64,000 nucleotides of DNA, taken from positions 1-64,000 of the forward strand of contig CAMWGV010000009.1 in NCBI GenBank assembly GCA_947173945.1, in the 5' to 3' direction. The first letter of the stretch is position 1. Every line of letters begins with the position of its first letter. This document shows positions 35,313 to 45,314 of this stretch, piece after piece. Below the pieces are notes generated by a model. That model did not search any database. It saw nothing but the letters and a program-made list of their open reading frames with translations, and was not told the origin of the DNA. The translations under genes and the position numbers were made by a program. Source of the stretch: an uncultured Lachnospiraceae bacterium. Its GTDB lineage: Bacteria; Bacillota; Clostridia; Lachnospirales; Lachnospiraceae.

Positions 35313-38300
35313 ATGTATTTAAAAAGCATAGAAGTATATGGATTTAAGTCATTTGCGAACAAAATATTATTTAAGTTTAATGATGGAATAACGGGTATCG
35401 TTGGCCCTAACGGCTCAGGGAAAAGTAATGTTGCTGATGCTGTAAGATGGGTGTTGGGTGAACAGAGTGCCAAGCAGCTGAGAGGGGCAAAAATGGAGGA
35501 TGTTATTTTCTCCGGAACCGAACTTAGAAAGCCACAGGGCTCTGCTTATGTTGCAATCACTCTTGATAACAGTGATCATAGTCTGCCTATCGATTACAAT
35601 GAGGTTACTGTTGCAAGACGTGTGTACCGTTCGGGGGAAAGTGAATATCTTATCAATGGTGTTACAAGCAGACTGAAGGATGTTAACAGCTTGTTTTTTG
35701 ATACCGGTATTGGTAAAGAGGGATATTCCATAATTGGACAAGGACAAATTGAAAGAATATTAAGTGGAAAGCCGGAGGAAAGAAGAGAGCTTTTTGACGA
35801 GGCGGCTGGAATTGTTAAATATAAGAAAAATAAGGCGGCGACTGAGAAGTCCCTTGAAAATGAAAGGGCAAATCTTTCACGCGTAAATGATATACTAAGT
35901 GAGCTTGAAAAGCAGGTTGGTCCGCTGAAAGAACAGTCTGAGACTGCAAGAAGATATCTTATTTTTAAGGACGAACTGAAAAAGCTGGATATAAATGCAT
36001 TTCTTCTTGATGTTGATAAGAATAAGGAATCTCTTAAGGATTATGAGGAAAAACTTAATATTGTTGAGGCTGATGCGGTAAGGCTCAGACAGGAGTTTGA
36101 CCTTGCAAAGGAAGAGTATGACAGGATTGAGGCGGAGCTTTTACAGTATGACGGCAAAATAGATGATACGAAAAATGAGATACATGAAAAAAAGCTGTCA
36201 AATCAGAAGTATGAGGGTGAGATAAATGTAATTGAACAGCAGATTTTGTCATATAAACAGAACGAGGAGAATGTTAATGAACAGCTTCAGAAAGCGGATG
36301 CTGAGCTTATAAGATATGGGGAAGAACTTAAGGGACTGTATGATAAAAAAAGTACTCTTGATGAGCAGCTTGATGATGCAGATGATGTTCTTGACCGTGC
36401 AAATGTGAAAAATGAGCAGCTGAAGCAGGCGATTGCAGATGCAGAACGTGAGATTGAGGATTCTAAGAGTGAAATCATAGAGTTCTTAAATGAGGGAGGA
36501 ACATTAAAGGCAAAGGTCGGAAGATACGACACAATGCTCGAAAACATTAATTTAAGAAAAACAGAGCTTAACCAGCGTTTCCTTGAAAGCAAGAGTGAGG
36601 AAGAAAAATATACAGCCGAGAAGGAAGCTCTTGTTAAAGATATAGAAAGCTTAAATGAGGAATATAACAGTATATCAGACAGTCTTACAAGAATTAATGG
36701 TGAGCTTGAGGAAAATAATAGTGAAAGCACAAAGGCAAAAGAAGATATTTCTACATACAACAATAGGATTGTCAGCCTGAAATCAAAAAAAGAAGCACTT
36801 CGAAACCTGACGGAACGGTATGACGGATACGGAAACAGTATTAAGCGTGTCATGGAGCAGAAGGCGACAAATCCTAAAATAATCGGTGTTGTTGCTGATA
36901 TCATAGATGTTGAAAAAAAGTATGAGACAGCTATTGAAACTGCACTTGGTGGAAGTATACAAAATATAGTTACAGAGGATGAAAATACAGCAAAGTCCAT
37001 GATTGCGTTCCTTAAAAATAATCGTTTTGGACGTGCCACATTTTTACCTATAAATTCCATAGTTGACAGAACGGAAAATAATAGGGATCTGGACAAGGAA
37101 AAGGGCTTTGTGGGAATTGCATCAAAGCTTGTTTCATGCAATTCAAAATATCAGACTGTTATAAACTATCTTCTTGGAAGAATTGTTGTTGTTGACAACA
37201 TTGATAGTGCGATATCAATTTCAAGAAAATACAGACAGTCATTAAGAATTGTTACATTAGAGGGTGAGCTTATTAATCCGGGCGGTTCCATGACAGGTGG
37301 TGCATTTAAAAATTCATCAAATCTTCTTGGAAGAAAGAGAGAGCTTGATGAGATAGCGGAACAGATTGAGGAGACGAAACGACTTCTTGCAGAGTGTGAG
37401 GAAAAACGTGAGATGCTTGTAAAGAAGCGTGAAGCCCTGAAGGAGGAAAAAGAAAAGCTTGGCGAGACAATGTCAGAGCTTTCTATCAGAAAAAATACAT
37501 ACTCCCTCAATATGGAACAGCTTGAAAAACGTCTTGAGGAGAAGCAGAAACAATATGCTGCTATTTCAAGGGAGAATAACGAGCTTTCAGCGCAGATAAA
37601 TGACATTAACTTAAATAAAGAAGAACTGCTTAACAATAATAAGAAGCAGGAGGATGCCATTAAAAATCTTGAGGCAAGGATTGAGGAACTTGAGGAACAA
37701 CTCATTAAAGATAAGGAGGAGCTTTCAAGCTCTTCTGAGGAGATAAATAAGTTAAACCTTGATTTCAATACAGTAAAACAACAGTATGAATTTGTCTTAC
37801 AAAATATACAGAGAGTTAAGGCAGACGAAAATTTAGTTAAATCAACCATATCTGAGCTTACATTAAAGCAAAAGAGCGGTTCTAAGGAAGTGGAGGAGCT
37901 TTCCCAGAAGATAGAGGAACTTTCGCTTTTGCTGGAGGAAAATAACAGAATTGTTTCAATTAAGGAACAAAAGCTTTCTGAATTCATACGTCAAAAGAGT
38001 GAGCTGAATGAAAAGCATAAGGATTTCTTTGGCAAAAGGGAGGAACTTTCACAGCAGATAAACGGGCTTGATAAATCTGCATTTAAGATTAATGCGTCAA
38101 TTGAAAAGCTGTCTGAACAGAGTGAGAACCTGAATAATTATATGTGGGAGGAATACGAGCTTACATATAATTCCGCAAATGAATTCAGGGATGATGAATT
38201 TGTTGATATAGGAAGCCTTAAGAGGGAAATATCTGCGGTTAAGGGAAAAATAAAACAGCTTGGAGACGTAAATGTAAATGCAATTGAAGACTATAAGCAA

Positions 38301-38870
38301 GTTGCAGAGAGATACGAATTCTTAAAGGCACAGCATGATGATATTGTAAAGGCAGAGGAAAATCTTATCAACATAATTGCTGAGCTTGACAGGGCAATGA
38401 AAGAACAGTTTTCTGAGAAATTTAAGGACATCAGGATTATGTTTTCGAAGGTGTTTAAGGAACTGTTTGGAGGAGGAAAGGCAGATCTTGAGCTTGTTGA
38501 CGAGGAGGATATTCTTGAGACAGGCATTAAAATAATTGCACAGCCACCGGGTAAAAAGCTCCAGAATATGATGCAGCTTTCCGGAGGCGAAAAGAGCTTA
38601 ACGGCTATTGCTCTTTTATTTGCAATCCAGTGTCTTAAGCCATCACCATTTTGTCTTTTGGATGAGATTGAGGCTGCGCTTGATGACTCAAATGTAAAAC
38701 GATTTGCAAAGTATTTAAGCAAGCTTACAAAGGATACCCAGTTTATTGTTATCACCCACAGAAAGGGAACCATGGAAGCGGCGGATATCCTTTATGGAAT
38801 AACAATGCAGGAGAAGGGTGTTTCAACACTTGTATCAGTCAATATGATTGAATCTGAACTTGACGAGTAA
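35313..38870 (+). CDS. smc: Chromosome segregation ATPase SMC
   Basis: An 1185-residue condensin subunit. The N-terminal head has Walker A GPNGSGKSN (~32-40). Two long coiled-coil arms flank a hinge (~505-650) with conserved glycines (LGGSIQNIV, GGSMTGGAF). The C-terminal head has the signature LSGGEKSLTA, Walker B FCLLDEIEAALDD and 'FIVITHRKGTMEAAD'. Length is normal. With ScpA and ScpB (not here) it compacts and separates chromosomes. The long antisense frames inside it are shadows of coiled-coil codons. Confidence 0.97.
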   Translation: MYLKSIEVYGFKSFANKILFKFNDGITGIVGPNGSGKSNVADAVRWVLGEQSAKQLRGAKMEDVIFSGTELRKPQGSAYVAITLDNSDHSLPIDYNEVTVARRVYRSGESEYLINGVTSRLKDVNSLFFDTGIGKEGYSIIGQGQIERILSGKPEERRELFDEAAGIVKYKKNKAATEKSLENERANLSRVNDILSELEKQVGPLKEQSETARRYLIFKDELKKLDINAFLLDVDKNKESLKDYEEKLNIVEADAVRLRQEFDLAKEEYDRIEAELLQYDGKIDDTKNEIHEKKLSNQKYEGEINVIEQQILSYKQNEENVNEQLQKADAELIRYGEELKGLYDKKSTLDEQLDDADDVLDRANVKNEQLKQAIADAEREIEDSKSEIIEFLNEGGTLKAKVGRYDTMLENINLRKTELNQRFLESKSEEEKYTAEKEALVKDIESLNEEYNSISDSLTRINGELEENNSESTKAKEDISTYNNRIVSLKSKKEALRNLTERYDGYGNSIKRVMEQKATNPKIIGVVADIIDVEKKYETAIETALGGSIQNIVTEDENTAKSMIAFLKNNRFGRATFLPINSIVDRTENNRDLDKEKGFVGIASKLVSCNSKYQTVINYLLGRIVVVDNIDSAISISRKYRQSLRIVTLEGELINPGGSMTGGAFKNSSNLLGRKRELDEIAEQIEETKRLLAECEEKREMLVKKREALKEEKEKLGETMSELSIRKNTYSLNMEQLEKRLEEKQKQYAAISRENNELSAQINDINLNKEELLNNNKKQEDAIKNLEARIEELEEQLIKDKEELSSSSEEINKLNLDFNTVKQQYEFVLQNIQRVKADENLVKSTISELTLKQKSGSKEVEELSQKIEELSLLLEENNRIVSIKEQKLSEFIRQKSELNEKHKDFFGKREELSQQINGLDKSAFKINASIEKLSEQSENLNNYMWEEYELTYNSANEFRDDEFVDIGSLKREISAVKGKIKQLGDVNVNAIEDYKQVAERYEFLKAQHDDIVKAEENLINIIAELDRAMKEQFSEKFKDIRIMFSKVFKELFGGGKADLELVDEEDILETGIKIIAQPPGKKLQNMMQLSGGEKSLTAIALLFAIQCLKPSPFCLLDEIEAALDDSNVKRFAKYLSKLTKDTQFIVITHRKGTMEAADILYGITMQEKGVSTLVSVNMIESELDE

Positions 38871-38955
38871 TTTCGTTACATTTTATATGAAAACAGATAT
38901 GCTGCCTTAGCCTATTACAAAGCTAATTGCAGAAGTTCAAAAAGGAGGTATGTAT

Positions 38956-39969
38956 ATGGATGAGGAAGTAAAGGAGAAAAAGGGGTTTTTCAAGAGGCTG
39001 AAAGAAGGGCTTACTAAAACTAGAAACAACATTGCTGAAAGCTTTACAAATATTTTTAAGGCAAGTGAGATCGATGATGATTTCTATGATGAGCTTGAAG
39101 AAACACTTGTGATGTCTGATATGGGCTTTGAGACTACGGAGAAAATCATTGATGATCTGAAGGACAAGGTTAAAGCACTTAAGATAAAGGAAGCAATGGC
39201 ATGTAAGGAGCTTGTCATAAATATCATAAGAGATCAGATGACGGTTGATGAAGCAGCATATGATTTTGAAAAGAAGAAAACAGTTATTCTTGTTATAGGA
39301 GTTAACGGTGTTGGCAAAACTACTTCTATAGGAAAGCTTGCAGCACAATATAAGGCACAGGGCAAAAAGGTGCTTATGGCGGCTGCGGATACATTCAGGG
39401 CGGCTGCTATAGACCAGCTCAAAACATGGTCAACAAGAGCAGGGGTTGATATTATAGCGCAAAACGAAGGCTCAGACCCATCAGCGGTTGTATTTGATGC
39501 AGTAACAGCCGCAAAGGCAAGAAATACGGATATTTTACTTATTGATACGGCAGGAAGGCTTCATAACAAGAAAAATCTTATGGATGAGCTTGCTAAAATG
39601 AGAAGAATCATTTCAAAGGAATATCCGGAAGCAAATGTTGAATCACTTATTGTACTTGATGGAACAACAGGTCAGAACGCTTTAGAGCAGGCAAGACAAT
39701 TCAGCTCGGTGACCGAGATAAATGGTATTATAATTACAAAGCTTGACGGAACTGCAAAAGGAGGCATAGCCATTGCAATACAGGCGGAGCTTAATGTTCC
39801 TGTTAAGTACATAGGTATAGGTGAAAAAATTGAAGATTTGCAAAGATTTGATCCGGGAAATTATGTCACAGCATTGTTTTCAGATTTTGATATAAAGTCT
39901 GATATAGAGATTATTATAGATAATGATATAGAAAAATTAGAACCGGATGATGATTTATTTGATATGTAA
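38956..39969 (+). CDS. ftsY: Signal recognition particle receptor FtsY
   Basis: A 337-residue SRP GTPase. A short acidic/basic N-terminus replaces the long acidic A domain of Escherichia coli. The N domain (~15-110) and G domain follow: P-loop [10 protein letters not shown], '[12 protein letters not shown]', '[19 protein letters not shown]', '[11 protein letters not shown]' and '[14 protein letters not shown]'. It docks the particle carrying nascent membrane proteins. The ATG at 38956 has AAAGGAGG seven bases upstream; the ATG at 38950 is too near. ylxM-ffh, the common next genes, are absent here. Confidence 0.96.
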   Translation: MDEEVKEKKGFFKRLKEGLTKTRNNIAESFTNIFKASEIDDDFYDELEETLVMSDMGFETTEKIIDDLKDKVKALKIKEAMACKELVINIIRDQMTVDEAAYDFEKKKTVILVIGVNGVGKTTSIGKLAAQYKAQGKKVLMAAADTFRAAAIDQLKTWSTRAGVDIIAQNEGSDPSAVVFDAVTAAKARNTDILLIDTAGRLHNKKNLMDELAKMRRIISKEYPEANVESLIVLDGTTGQNALEQARQFSSVTEINGIIITKLDGTAKGGIAIAIQAELNVPVKYIGIGEKIEDLQRFDPGNYVTALFSDFDIKSDIEIIIDNDIEKLEPDDDLFDM

Positions 39970-40004
39970 TTTATTTGATTCATATAAAGATAGGAGTGTT
40001 TTAA

Positions 40005-41222
40005 ATGTTGACATTAGAGAAATTTGAGGAGGCATATGAGGTAGTAAGTAAGGTTGTTCATTCAACAAGCCTTATAGAAAGTGAATTTTTTTCCGCAAGC
40101 TGTGGTAACAGGGTTTATCTTAAACCGGAAAATATGCAGCTTACCGGTGCATATAAAATTCGTGGTGCCTACTACAAAATCAGTACCATGTCTGAGGAGG
40201 ACAGGGAAAAAGGACTTATAACTGCTTCTGCCGGAAACCATGCCCAGGGTGTTGCTTATGCCGCAAAGGCATATGGAGTAAAGGCTGTTATAGTTATGCC
40301 TACATCTACACCGTTAATAAAGGTTAACAGGACTAAAGCATATGGTGCGGAGGTTGTATTGTATGGAGATGTATATGACGAGTCATGTCAGTATGCACTC
40401 CAGCTTGCTGATGAGAAAGGGTACACATTTATTCACCCGTTTGACGATCTTGATGTTGCAACAGGTCAGAGTACAGTGGCAATGGAGATTATAAAGGAGT
40501 TACCGTTTGTCGATAAGATTTTAGTACCTGTGGGCGGCGGTGGACTTGCGACAGGTGTATCTACACTTGCTAAGATGCTTAATCCGGGAATTAAGGTTAT
40601 AGGTGTTGAACCAAAGGGGGCAGCATGTCTGAAAGAGTCATTTGCAAATAATGAGGTTACAACACTTCCGACGATAGATACAATCGCAGATGGTACCGCA
40701 GTAAAGACTCCGGGAAGTAAAATATTCCCATATCTTATGGAAAATCTTGATGATATTATTACTGTTGAGGATAGTGAGCTTATTGTTGCGTTTCTTGATA
40801 TGCTTGAAAACCATAAAATGCTTGTGGAAAACAGCGGTCTGTTGACGGTTGCTGCACTGAAGCATTTAGAGCCTAAGGGAGAAAAGGTTGTAAGCATATT
40901 AAGTGGTGGTAACATGGATGTTATTACATTCTCATCCGTTGTACAGCATGGTCTTATTGCAAGAAGCCGGATTTTTACAGTTTCCATACTGCTTCCTGAT
41001 AAGCCGGGTGAGTTGCAGCGTGTATCCGGAGTTATTGCTGCCGAAAATGGTAACATAATTAAGCTGGAGCATAACCAGTTTGTAACGATAAACCGTAACT
41101 CAGCAGTTGAGCTTGTTCTGACAATCGAAGCATTTGGTCCGGAACATAAGGAGCACATATTAAAAGTATTAAATGACCAGGGCTACAGACCTATCGAAAA
41201 AAAGCCTAAGGCAATATTTTAA
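40005..41222 (+). CDS. ilvA: Threonine ammonia-lyase with ACT domain
   Basis: A 405-residue PLP enzyme that converts threonine to 2-oxobutanoate, the first step to isoleucine or a catabolic route. The PLP lysine is Lys51 in GAYKIRGAYYK, and the phosphate loop is VPVGGGGLATG. 'SAGNHAQGVAYAAK' is the substrate loop. The C-terminal ~80 residues are an ACT-type regulatory domain (LPDKPGELQRVSGVIAAENGN), giving the ~400-residue form common in Firmicutes. It supplies substrate to the acetolactate synthase/KARI route encoded at 18403-19990, though those genes lie 20 kb away. Confidence 0.94.
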   Translation: MLTLEKFEEAYEVVSKVVHSTSLIESEFFSASCGNRVYLKPENMQLTGAYKIRGAYYKISTMSEEDREKGLITASAGNHAQGVAYAAKAYGVKAVIVMPTSTPLIKVNRTKAYGAEVVLYGDVYDESCQYALQLADEKGYTFIHPFDDLDVATGQSTVAMEIIKELPFVDKILVPVGGGGLATGVSTLAKMLNPGIKVIGVEPKGAACLKESFANNEVTTLPTIDTIADGTAVKTPGSKIFPYLMENLDDIITVEDSELIVAFLDMLENHKMLVENSGLLTVAALKHLEPKGEKVVSILSGGNMDVITFSSVVQHGLIARSRIFTVSILLPDKPGELQRVSGVIAAENGNIIKLEHNQFVTINRNSAVELVLTIEAFGPEHKEHILKVLNDQGYRPIEKKPKAIF

Positions 41223-41227
41223 ATAAG

Positions 41228-42385
41228 ATGGAAAAACATAAATCGAAAAGTAAAGATAAAACATACGCATATGCAGTAGATTTGGGCAGTACATGTATTG
41301 ATGCTGTTATTTTGGACTTAAATACAAAAGAAAAGGTAGCAGAAAGAAGCTTTAAGAACAGGCAGTCCCTGTATGGAAGTGATGTTATAAACCGAATACT
41401 TGCAGCAAGCAATGACATATCAAAGCTGAAAACGATGAAAGCAATGGTATGTGATGATTTGCGTAATCATGCAGAAGACATGCTTAAGGAGCTTTCGCTA
41501 TATCCGGAAAATATAAAGCTTATATGCATATGTGGAAATGCAACTATGATAAGCATACTTATGGAATATGATTTGGAGAGTATGGGTCATGCACCATTTT
41601 CCACAAAGCTTGGGGAATCTATCAGTTGTTCTTCGACATTGCTTTTTGAGGATGATTTCTTTTTGGGGGTACCTCTTATTTTGTCGGGAACTGCAAGTGC
41701 TTTTATAGGCGGGGATATATTGTCAGGAATGACATATATAGAAAGAACCATAATTCCAAAGTATTATGCGGATAAGGAAATTAACTGGATGTTGCTTGAT
41801 TTAGGAACAAATGGGGAGATGGTAATTTCCACTCCCATGAAGTACTATGCAACATCTGCATCCTGTGGTCCTGCATTTGAGGGCTGCACAAGAAAACAGC
41901 ATGTATATGGGAGCAGTACATTAGATGCAATCGCACTTGGACTTAAAACAAAAAATATATCAGTCTTTGGAGCTCTTAAGGAACCTTTTGACACGAAGGG
42001 GATAACGATATCTGGTGTAGAAATTACCGCAGATATTATAAGAGAGATTTTACTTGCCAAGGCGGCGATAAGAACAGGAATCGACTTTCTCTTATCTGAA
42101 TCCGGTTGCAGTGAGGAGGATATAGATGTGGTTTTTCTTGCAGGCGGTTTTGGTTTTTACCTTAATTTAGATACTGCATATTACATAGGATTAATTCCTG
42201 AAAAATTTAAGGGAAAGGTGAGGGTTATAGGTAATTCCTCGCTGGAGGGAGCATGTAGTATTTGTTTCGATGCAGATGCTCTTGAATATATGAATTCTTA
42301 CATCGGAGAAAATAAAATAAATGTGTTACAGCTTGCAGACAAAAGCATGTACCAGGAAAAGCTTATTTCAAATATGACATTTTGA
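41228..42385 (+). CDS. ASKHA-domain protein, RACo C-terminal-like, without ferredoxin domain
   Basis: A 385-residue protein similar to the C-terminal half of RACo/DUF4445 corrinoid-protein reactivators: 'YAVDLGSTCIDAVILDL' (phosphate 1), 'ICICGNATMISILM', 'IGGDILSGMTYIE', 'LLLDLGTNGEMVI' (phosphate 2) and 'VVFLAGGFGFYLN' (adenosine). The usual N-terminal [2Fe-2S] ferredoxin domain is missing. Reactivators use ATP to drive reduction of cob(II)alamin in methyltransferases. The short MetH at 15931 would need such help, so a link is plausible but not proven. No clear ribosome site is seen; it starts five bases after ilvA and may be coupled to it. Confidence 0.75.
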   Translation: MEKHKSKSKDKTYAYAVDLGSTCIDAVILDLNTKEKVAERSFKNRQSLYGSDVINRILAASNDISKLKTMKAMVCDDLRNHAEDMLKELSLYPENIKLICICGNATMISILMEYDLESMGHAPFSTKLGESISCSSTLLFEDDFFLGVPLILSGTASAFIGGDILSGMTYIERTIIPKYYADKEINWMLLDLGTNGEMVISTPMKYYATSASCGPAFEGCTRKQHVYGSSTLDAIALGLKTKNISVFGALKEPFDTKGITISGVEITADIIREILLAKAAIRTGIDFLLSESGCSEEDIDVVFLAGGFGFYLNLDTAYYIGLIPEKFKGKVRVIGNSSLEGACSICFDADALEYMNSYIGENKINVLQLADKSMYQEKLISNMTF

Positions 42386-42410
42386 TGTTCAAAGGCTTAA
42401 AGGAGATTTT

Positions 42411-44153
42411 ATGAGTATTCAGACGGATGTTAAGTTTATCGATTTTCTTTTAAAGTATACGTCAGGAAAAATTGATGATATGCCTCTTTATCATGGGAAT
42501 GATATATCGGAATTTATAGCAGCAAAGGAAAGTCCGGATGTAACATATACATGTGCGGGTAAAAAAGGTGTGTCAGCTTTGGCTGTAAAAAAGCTGTTTG
42601 ACAGGCTTGCGGCAGATGACAGGATTAATCTTGCAGGCTTTGGAATGATGGCTGACGGTGAGGTTATTGCACAGTATTATAAGGAACCCTATAGCAAGGA
42701 TTATCGCCATGTATCGTTTTCCATGTGTAAGTCTGTTATTTCCATGGCAGTTGGAATTGCCGAGAATGATGGGATTTTATTTCTGGATGAAAAGGTTTCT
42801 GATATATTTACAGTGCACGATGGAGTATTTTTCAAAAGAGGCATGAAGGATATTACAATAAAAAACCTTCTCACAATGACAAGCTGCGTAAGCTTTGATG
42901 AGGTTGGGTCGGCCTTTGCCATGGATTGGCGAAAAGCATATATGAGCAGTGATATTTCCTTTGTTTCAGAGACTGGCTTTAGCTATAACAGCATGAATAC
43001 TTATATGCTTGCTGCCATAATTGTTAAACGTACAGGTCGGTCTGTTATGGATTATCTGAAAGAAAAGCTGTTTCATCCTATGAAGATATATGATATAACA
43101 TGGGATAAATGTCCCATGGGAATTGAAAAGGGCGGCTTTGGCATGAAGCTTTCCCTGATTGATATGTTAAAGCTTGGTCAATTGTATTTAAACAATGGAA
43201 TGTGGATTGTTGATGGTGAAGAAAAACAGCTTGTTCCCAAGGCGTGGGTGGAGGAATCAACCCAAATTCATGTCAGGTTGGGCAGAGATATTATCGCAGG
43301 CTACGGATACCAGATATGGCTGCTTACCGATGGAAGCTTTCTCTATAACGGAGTATTTGGACAGAATGTATATGTAAACAGGGACAGAGGCATTGTAATA
43401 GCAACAACGGCGTCCGCTTATGATATTTTTCCGGATGGTAAAATTGTGAATCTCTTGTCAGAGTTTGCTGATTGCGATGACAATTTCAAGCCGGATATAA
43501 TAAATCTTGTGCCTTGCCTTGAAAAAAAAGCCATAGTAAATAAATGTATGAAAAAGCTATGGGATATGTCACCATTTGATATGAATCGTTTCAGACAGTA
43601 TTTTGGTACACATTTTGGAACAGAGTATAAATTTGATGAATATGCAGGAAGTGTACTTCCGATTTCAATACAATGTATTTACTCTGTATACCAGACGGGT
43701 ATAAAGAGTGTTATGCTTGGATTTAAGGAGGACCACCTTTATTTCAGGGTATGTGAGGATGATGTTATATACAATATAAGACTTGGATATAAAAAAGGTG
43801 AGCTATATGCGTATCAGATATTGGAAATTAAGGGTAAAAGCTTTCCGATTGCTGCAGGAGCACATGTTGCCTTTGATGAGGACAACAGACCTCTGATTAA
43901 GATTAAAATCATGTATCTTGAGGAGGTTGGGATTATGAGCTTTAAGCTTATCTTTCATGGTGATAAGCTTGTTCTGAAAGCATTGGAGCTTCCGAGACTT
44001 TATACTGTTGGAGGAAAGCTTTCAAAAGAGGAGTACATTAAAAAGAAAAACAATAAGGTGCCGATTAGAAATCTCTTTGAAACTCCGGAATATATGAAAT
44101 ATAAGTTAAAAAAAGTGCTTGAGCCTGTAGTTACGGGAAAAGCTGATTTATAA
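42411..44153 (+). CDS. Beta-lactamase-family serine hydrolase
   Basis: A 580-residue protein with a class C beta-lactamase/DD-peptidase fold in residues ~60-360. The catalytic SxxK is Ser104-x-x-Lys107 in FSMCKSV, and the Tyr motif is 'GFSYNSMNTYML' (Tyr192). No signal peptide or membrane helix is visible, so it may be cytoplasmic, unlike true penicillin-binding proteins. The last ~200 residues are beta-rich and unassigned. The substrate may be an ester or peptide; many relatives annotated 'serine hydrolase' are uncharacterised. AAAGGAG precedes the ATG. No resistance role should be inferred. Confidence 0.8.
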   Translation: MSIQTDVKFIDFLLKYTSGKIDDMPLYHGNDISEFIAAKESPDVTYTCAGKKGVSALAVKKLFDRLAADDRINLAGFGMMADGEVIAQYYKEPYSKDYRHVSFSMCKSVISMAVGIAENDGILFLDEKVSDIFTVHDGVFFKRGMKDITIKNLLTMTSCVSFDEVGSAFAMDWRKAYMSSDISFVSETGFSYNSMNTYMLAAIIVKRTGRSVMDYLKEKLFHPMKIYDITWDKCPMGIEKGGFGMKLSLIDMLKLGQLYLNNGMWIVDGEEKQLVPKAWVEESTQIHVRLGRDIIAGYGYQIWLLTDGSFLYNGVFGQNVYVNRDRGIVIATTASAYDIFPDGKIVNLLSEFADCDDNFKPDIINLVPCLEKKAIVNKCMKKLWDMSPFDMNRFRQYFGTHFGTEYKFDEYAGSVLPISIQCIYSVYQTGIKSVMLGFKEDHLYFRVCEDDVIYNIRLGYKKGELYAYQILEIKGKSFPIAAGAHVAFDEDNRPLIKIKIMYLEEVGIMSFKLIFHGDKLVLKALELPRLYTVGGKLSKEEYIKKKNNKVPIRNLFETPEYMKYKLKKVLEPVVTGKADL

Positions 44154-44172
44154 AAGGTAGTGGTGTGACGAA

Positions 44173-44970
44173 ATGCAAATGAAAACGATAGCCAGCGGAA
44201 GCAGTGGAAATTGTATTTATGCAGGGACTGAGAATACAACGATTCTCGTTGATGTAGGAATAAGCAAAAAAAGAATAAGGGAAGGTCTTGGAGAAATTGA
44301 CCTTGATTTAACAGACGTTGATGGAATATTAATAACGCATGAACATATTGACCATGTAAAGGCTTTGGGTGTAATATCTAGAAGCTATAATATTCCAATA
44401 TATGCAACAGAAGATACATGCAGAGAAATATGCAATATGAAAGTACTTGGAGATTTTAACAGTGAACTGTTAATTCCGATTGAGCCTGATATAAGTTTTT
44501 GCATAGGAAATATTACAGTGGAACCTCACAGCATATGGCATGATGCAGTAGACCCGGTATGCTATAGTCTTACGTGCGACGGTAAGAAGGTATCCATAGC
44601 AACGGATTTGGGAGACTATGATGAATATCTTGTAAAAGCACTCGGAAATTCAGATGTACTGCTCGTTGAGGCAAATCATGATGTGCGGATGCTGCAGGTT
44701 GGCCCTTATCCATATGATGTGAAGCAGAGAATTTTGGGAAAACGTGGACACCTTTCAAATGAGGCAGGAGGAAGATTAATCAGAACACTTCTGAATGACC
44801 ATATAAAAGGCATAATTTTAGGTCATTTAAGTGAAAAAAACAATTATCCGGAGCTTGCCTATGAGGCTGTAAAAAATGAACTTTCGGGAAATGGATATGC
44901 GGAGGATGTAAGGGAGTTTAATCTGACCGTTGCAGGAAGAAATACTCCGGGCAGTCTTATATGCCTGTAA
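44173..44970 (+). CDS. MBL-fold hydrolase (WalJ/YycJ type)
   Basis: A 265-residue metallo-beta-lactamase-fold protein. 'TIASGSSGNCIYAG' at the start is typical of the YycJ/WalJ family, and the metal site is HEHIDH (~58-63), with further ligands in 'SIWHDAVDP', 'ATDLGDY' and 'ILGHLSEKN'. The family acts on DNA (5'-3' exonuclease activity reported for WalJ) and is linked to cell-wall stress in Bacilli; here there is no walKR nearby. The residue count before the motif fits the ATG at 44173, though another ATG lies six bases on. Confidence 0.87.
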   Translation: MQMKTIASGSSGNCIYAGTENTTILVDVGISKKRIREGLGEIDLDLTDVDGILITHEHIDHVKALGVISRSYNIPIYATEDTCREICNMKVLGDFNSELLIPIEPDISFCIGNITVEPHSIWHDAVDPVCYSLTCDGKKVSIATDLGDYDEYLVKALGNSDVLLVEANHDVRMLQVGPYPYDVKQRILGKRGHLSNEAGGRLIRTLLNDHIKGIILGHLSEKNNYPELAYEAVKNELSGNGYAEDVREFNLTVAGRNTPGSLICL

Positions 44971-45019
44971 AGTTTTATAAATAAATGATACATATAGATT
45001 TAGGAGGATGACAAAAGGG

Positions 45020-45292
45020 ATGAAAAAGACAATTATAACGGTGTTAGGTAAGGACAGAGTTGGTATTATAGCTAAGGTGTGTGTATATCTTTCTCAGAAC
45101 AGCATTAATATTCTTGATATTGCCCAGACAATCGTTGATGGATATTTTAATATGATGATGGTTGTGGATACATCAACAGCCACAAAGGATCATGTAATGA
45201 TAGCGGACGAATTGTCTGATATCGGTGATGAGCTTGGTGTCCAGATTAAGGCACAGCAGCAGGAAATATTTGATATGATGCACAGACTATAA
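45020..45292 (+). CDS. ACT-domain protein (UPF0237)
   Basis: A 90-residue single ACT domain: '[30 protein letters not shown]' pattern with the glycine turn, and a second half '[15 protein letters not shown]'. It likely binds an amino acid or other small ligand. Start choice: the ATG at 45008 touches the AGGAGG ribosome site itself, while the ATG at 45020 is twelve bases away and gives the family N-terminus MKKTIITV. The UPF0210 gene follows directly; the two families are neighbours in many Firmicutes and archaea. Confidence 0.9.
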   Translation: MKKTIITVLGKDRVGIIAKVCVYLSQNSINILDIAQTIVDGYFNMMMVVDTSTATKDHVMIADELSDIGDELGVQIKAQQQEIFDMMHRL

Positions 45293-45314
45293 TTTTAATG
45301 GAAAGGTTAGACAC

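Noticed and set aside
36287..37987. Two long antisense open frames (284 and 273 codons) inside smc
   Set aside because: They are Ser/Phe/Leu-rich mirror images of coiled-coil codons, have no ribosome sites or family motifs, and lie wholly within a certain smc gene.
40466..41158. Antisense 230-codon frame opposite ilvA
   Set aside because: It lies fully within a clear threonine ammonia-lyase gene and has no recognisable domain or start signal.
42411..44153. Serine hydrolase considered as a beta-lactam resistance gene
   Set aside because: It has the SxxK motif but no export signal and matches a broad hydrolase family; nothing in the sequence supports antibiotic hydrolysis.
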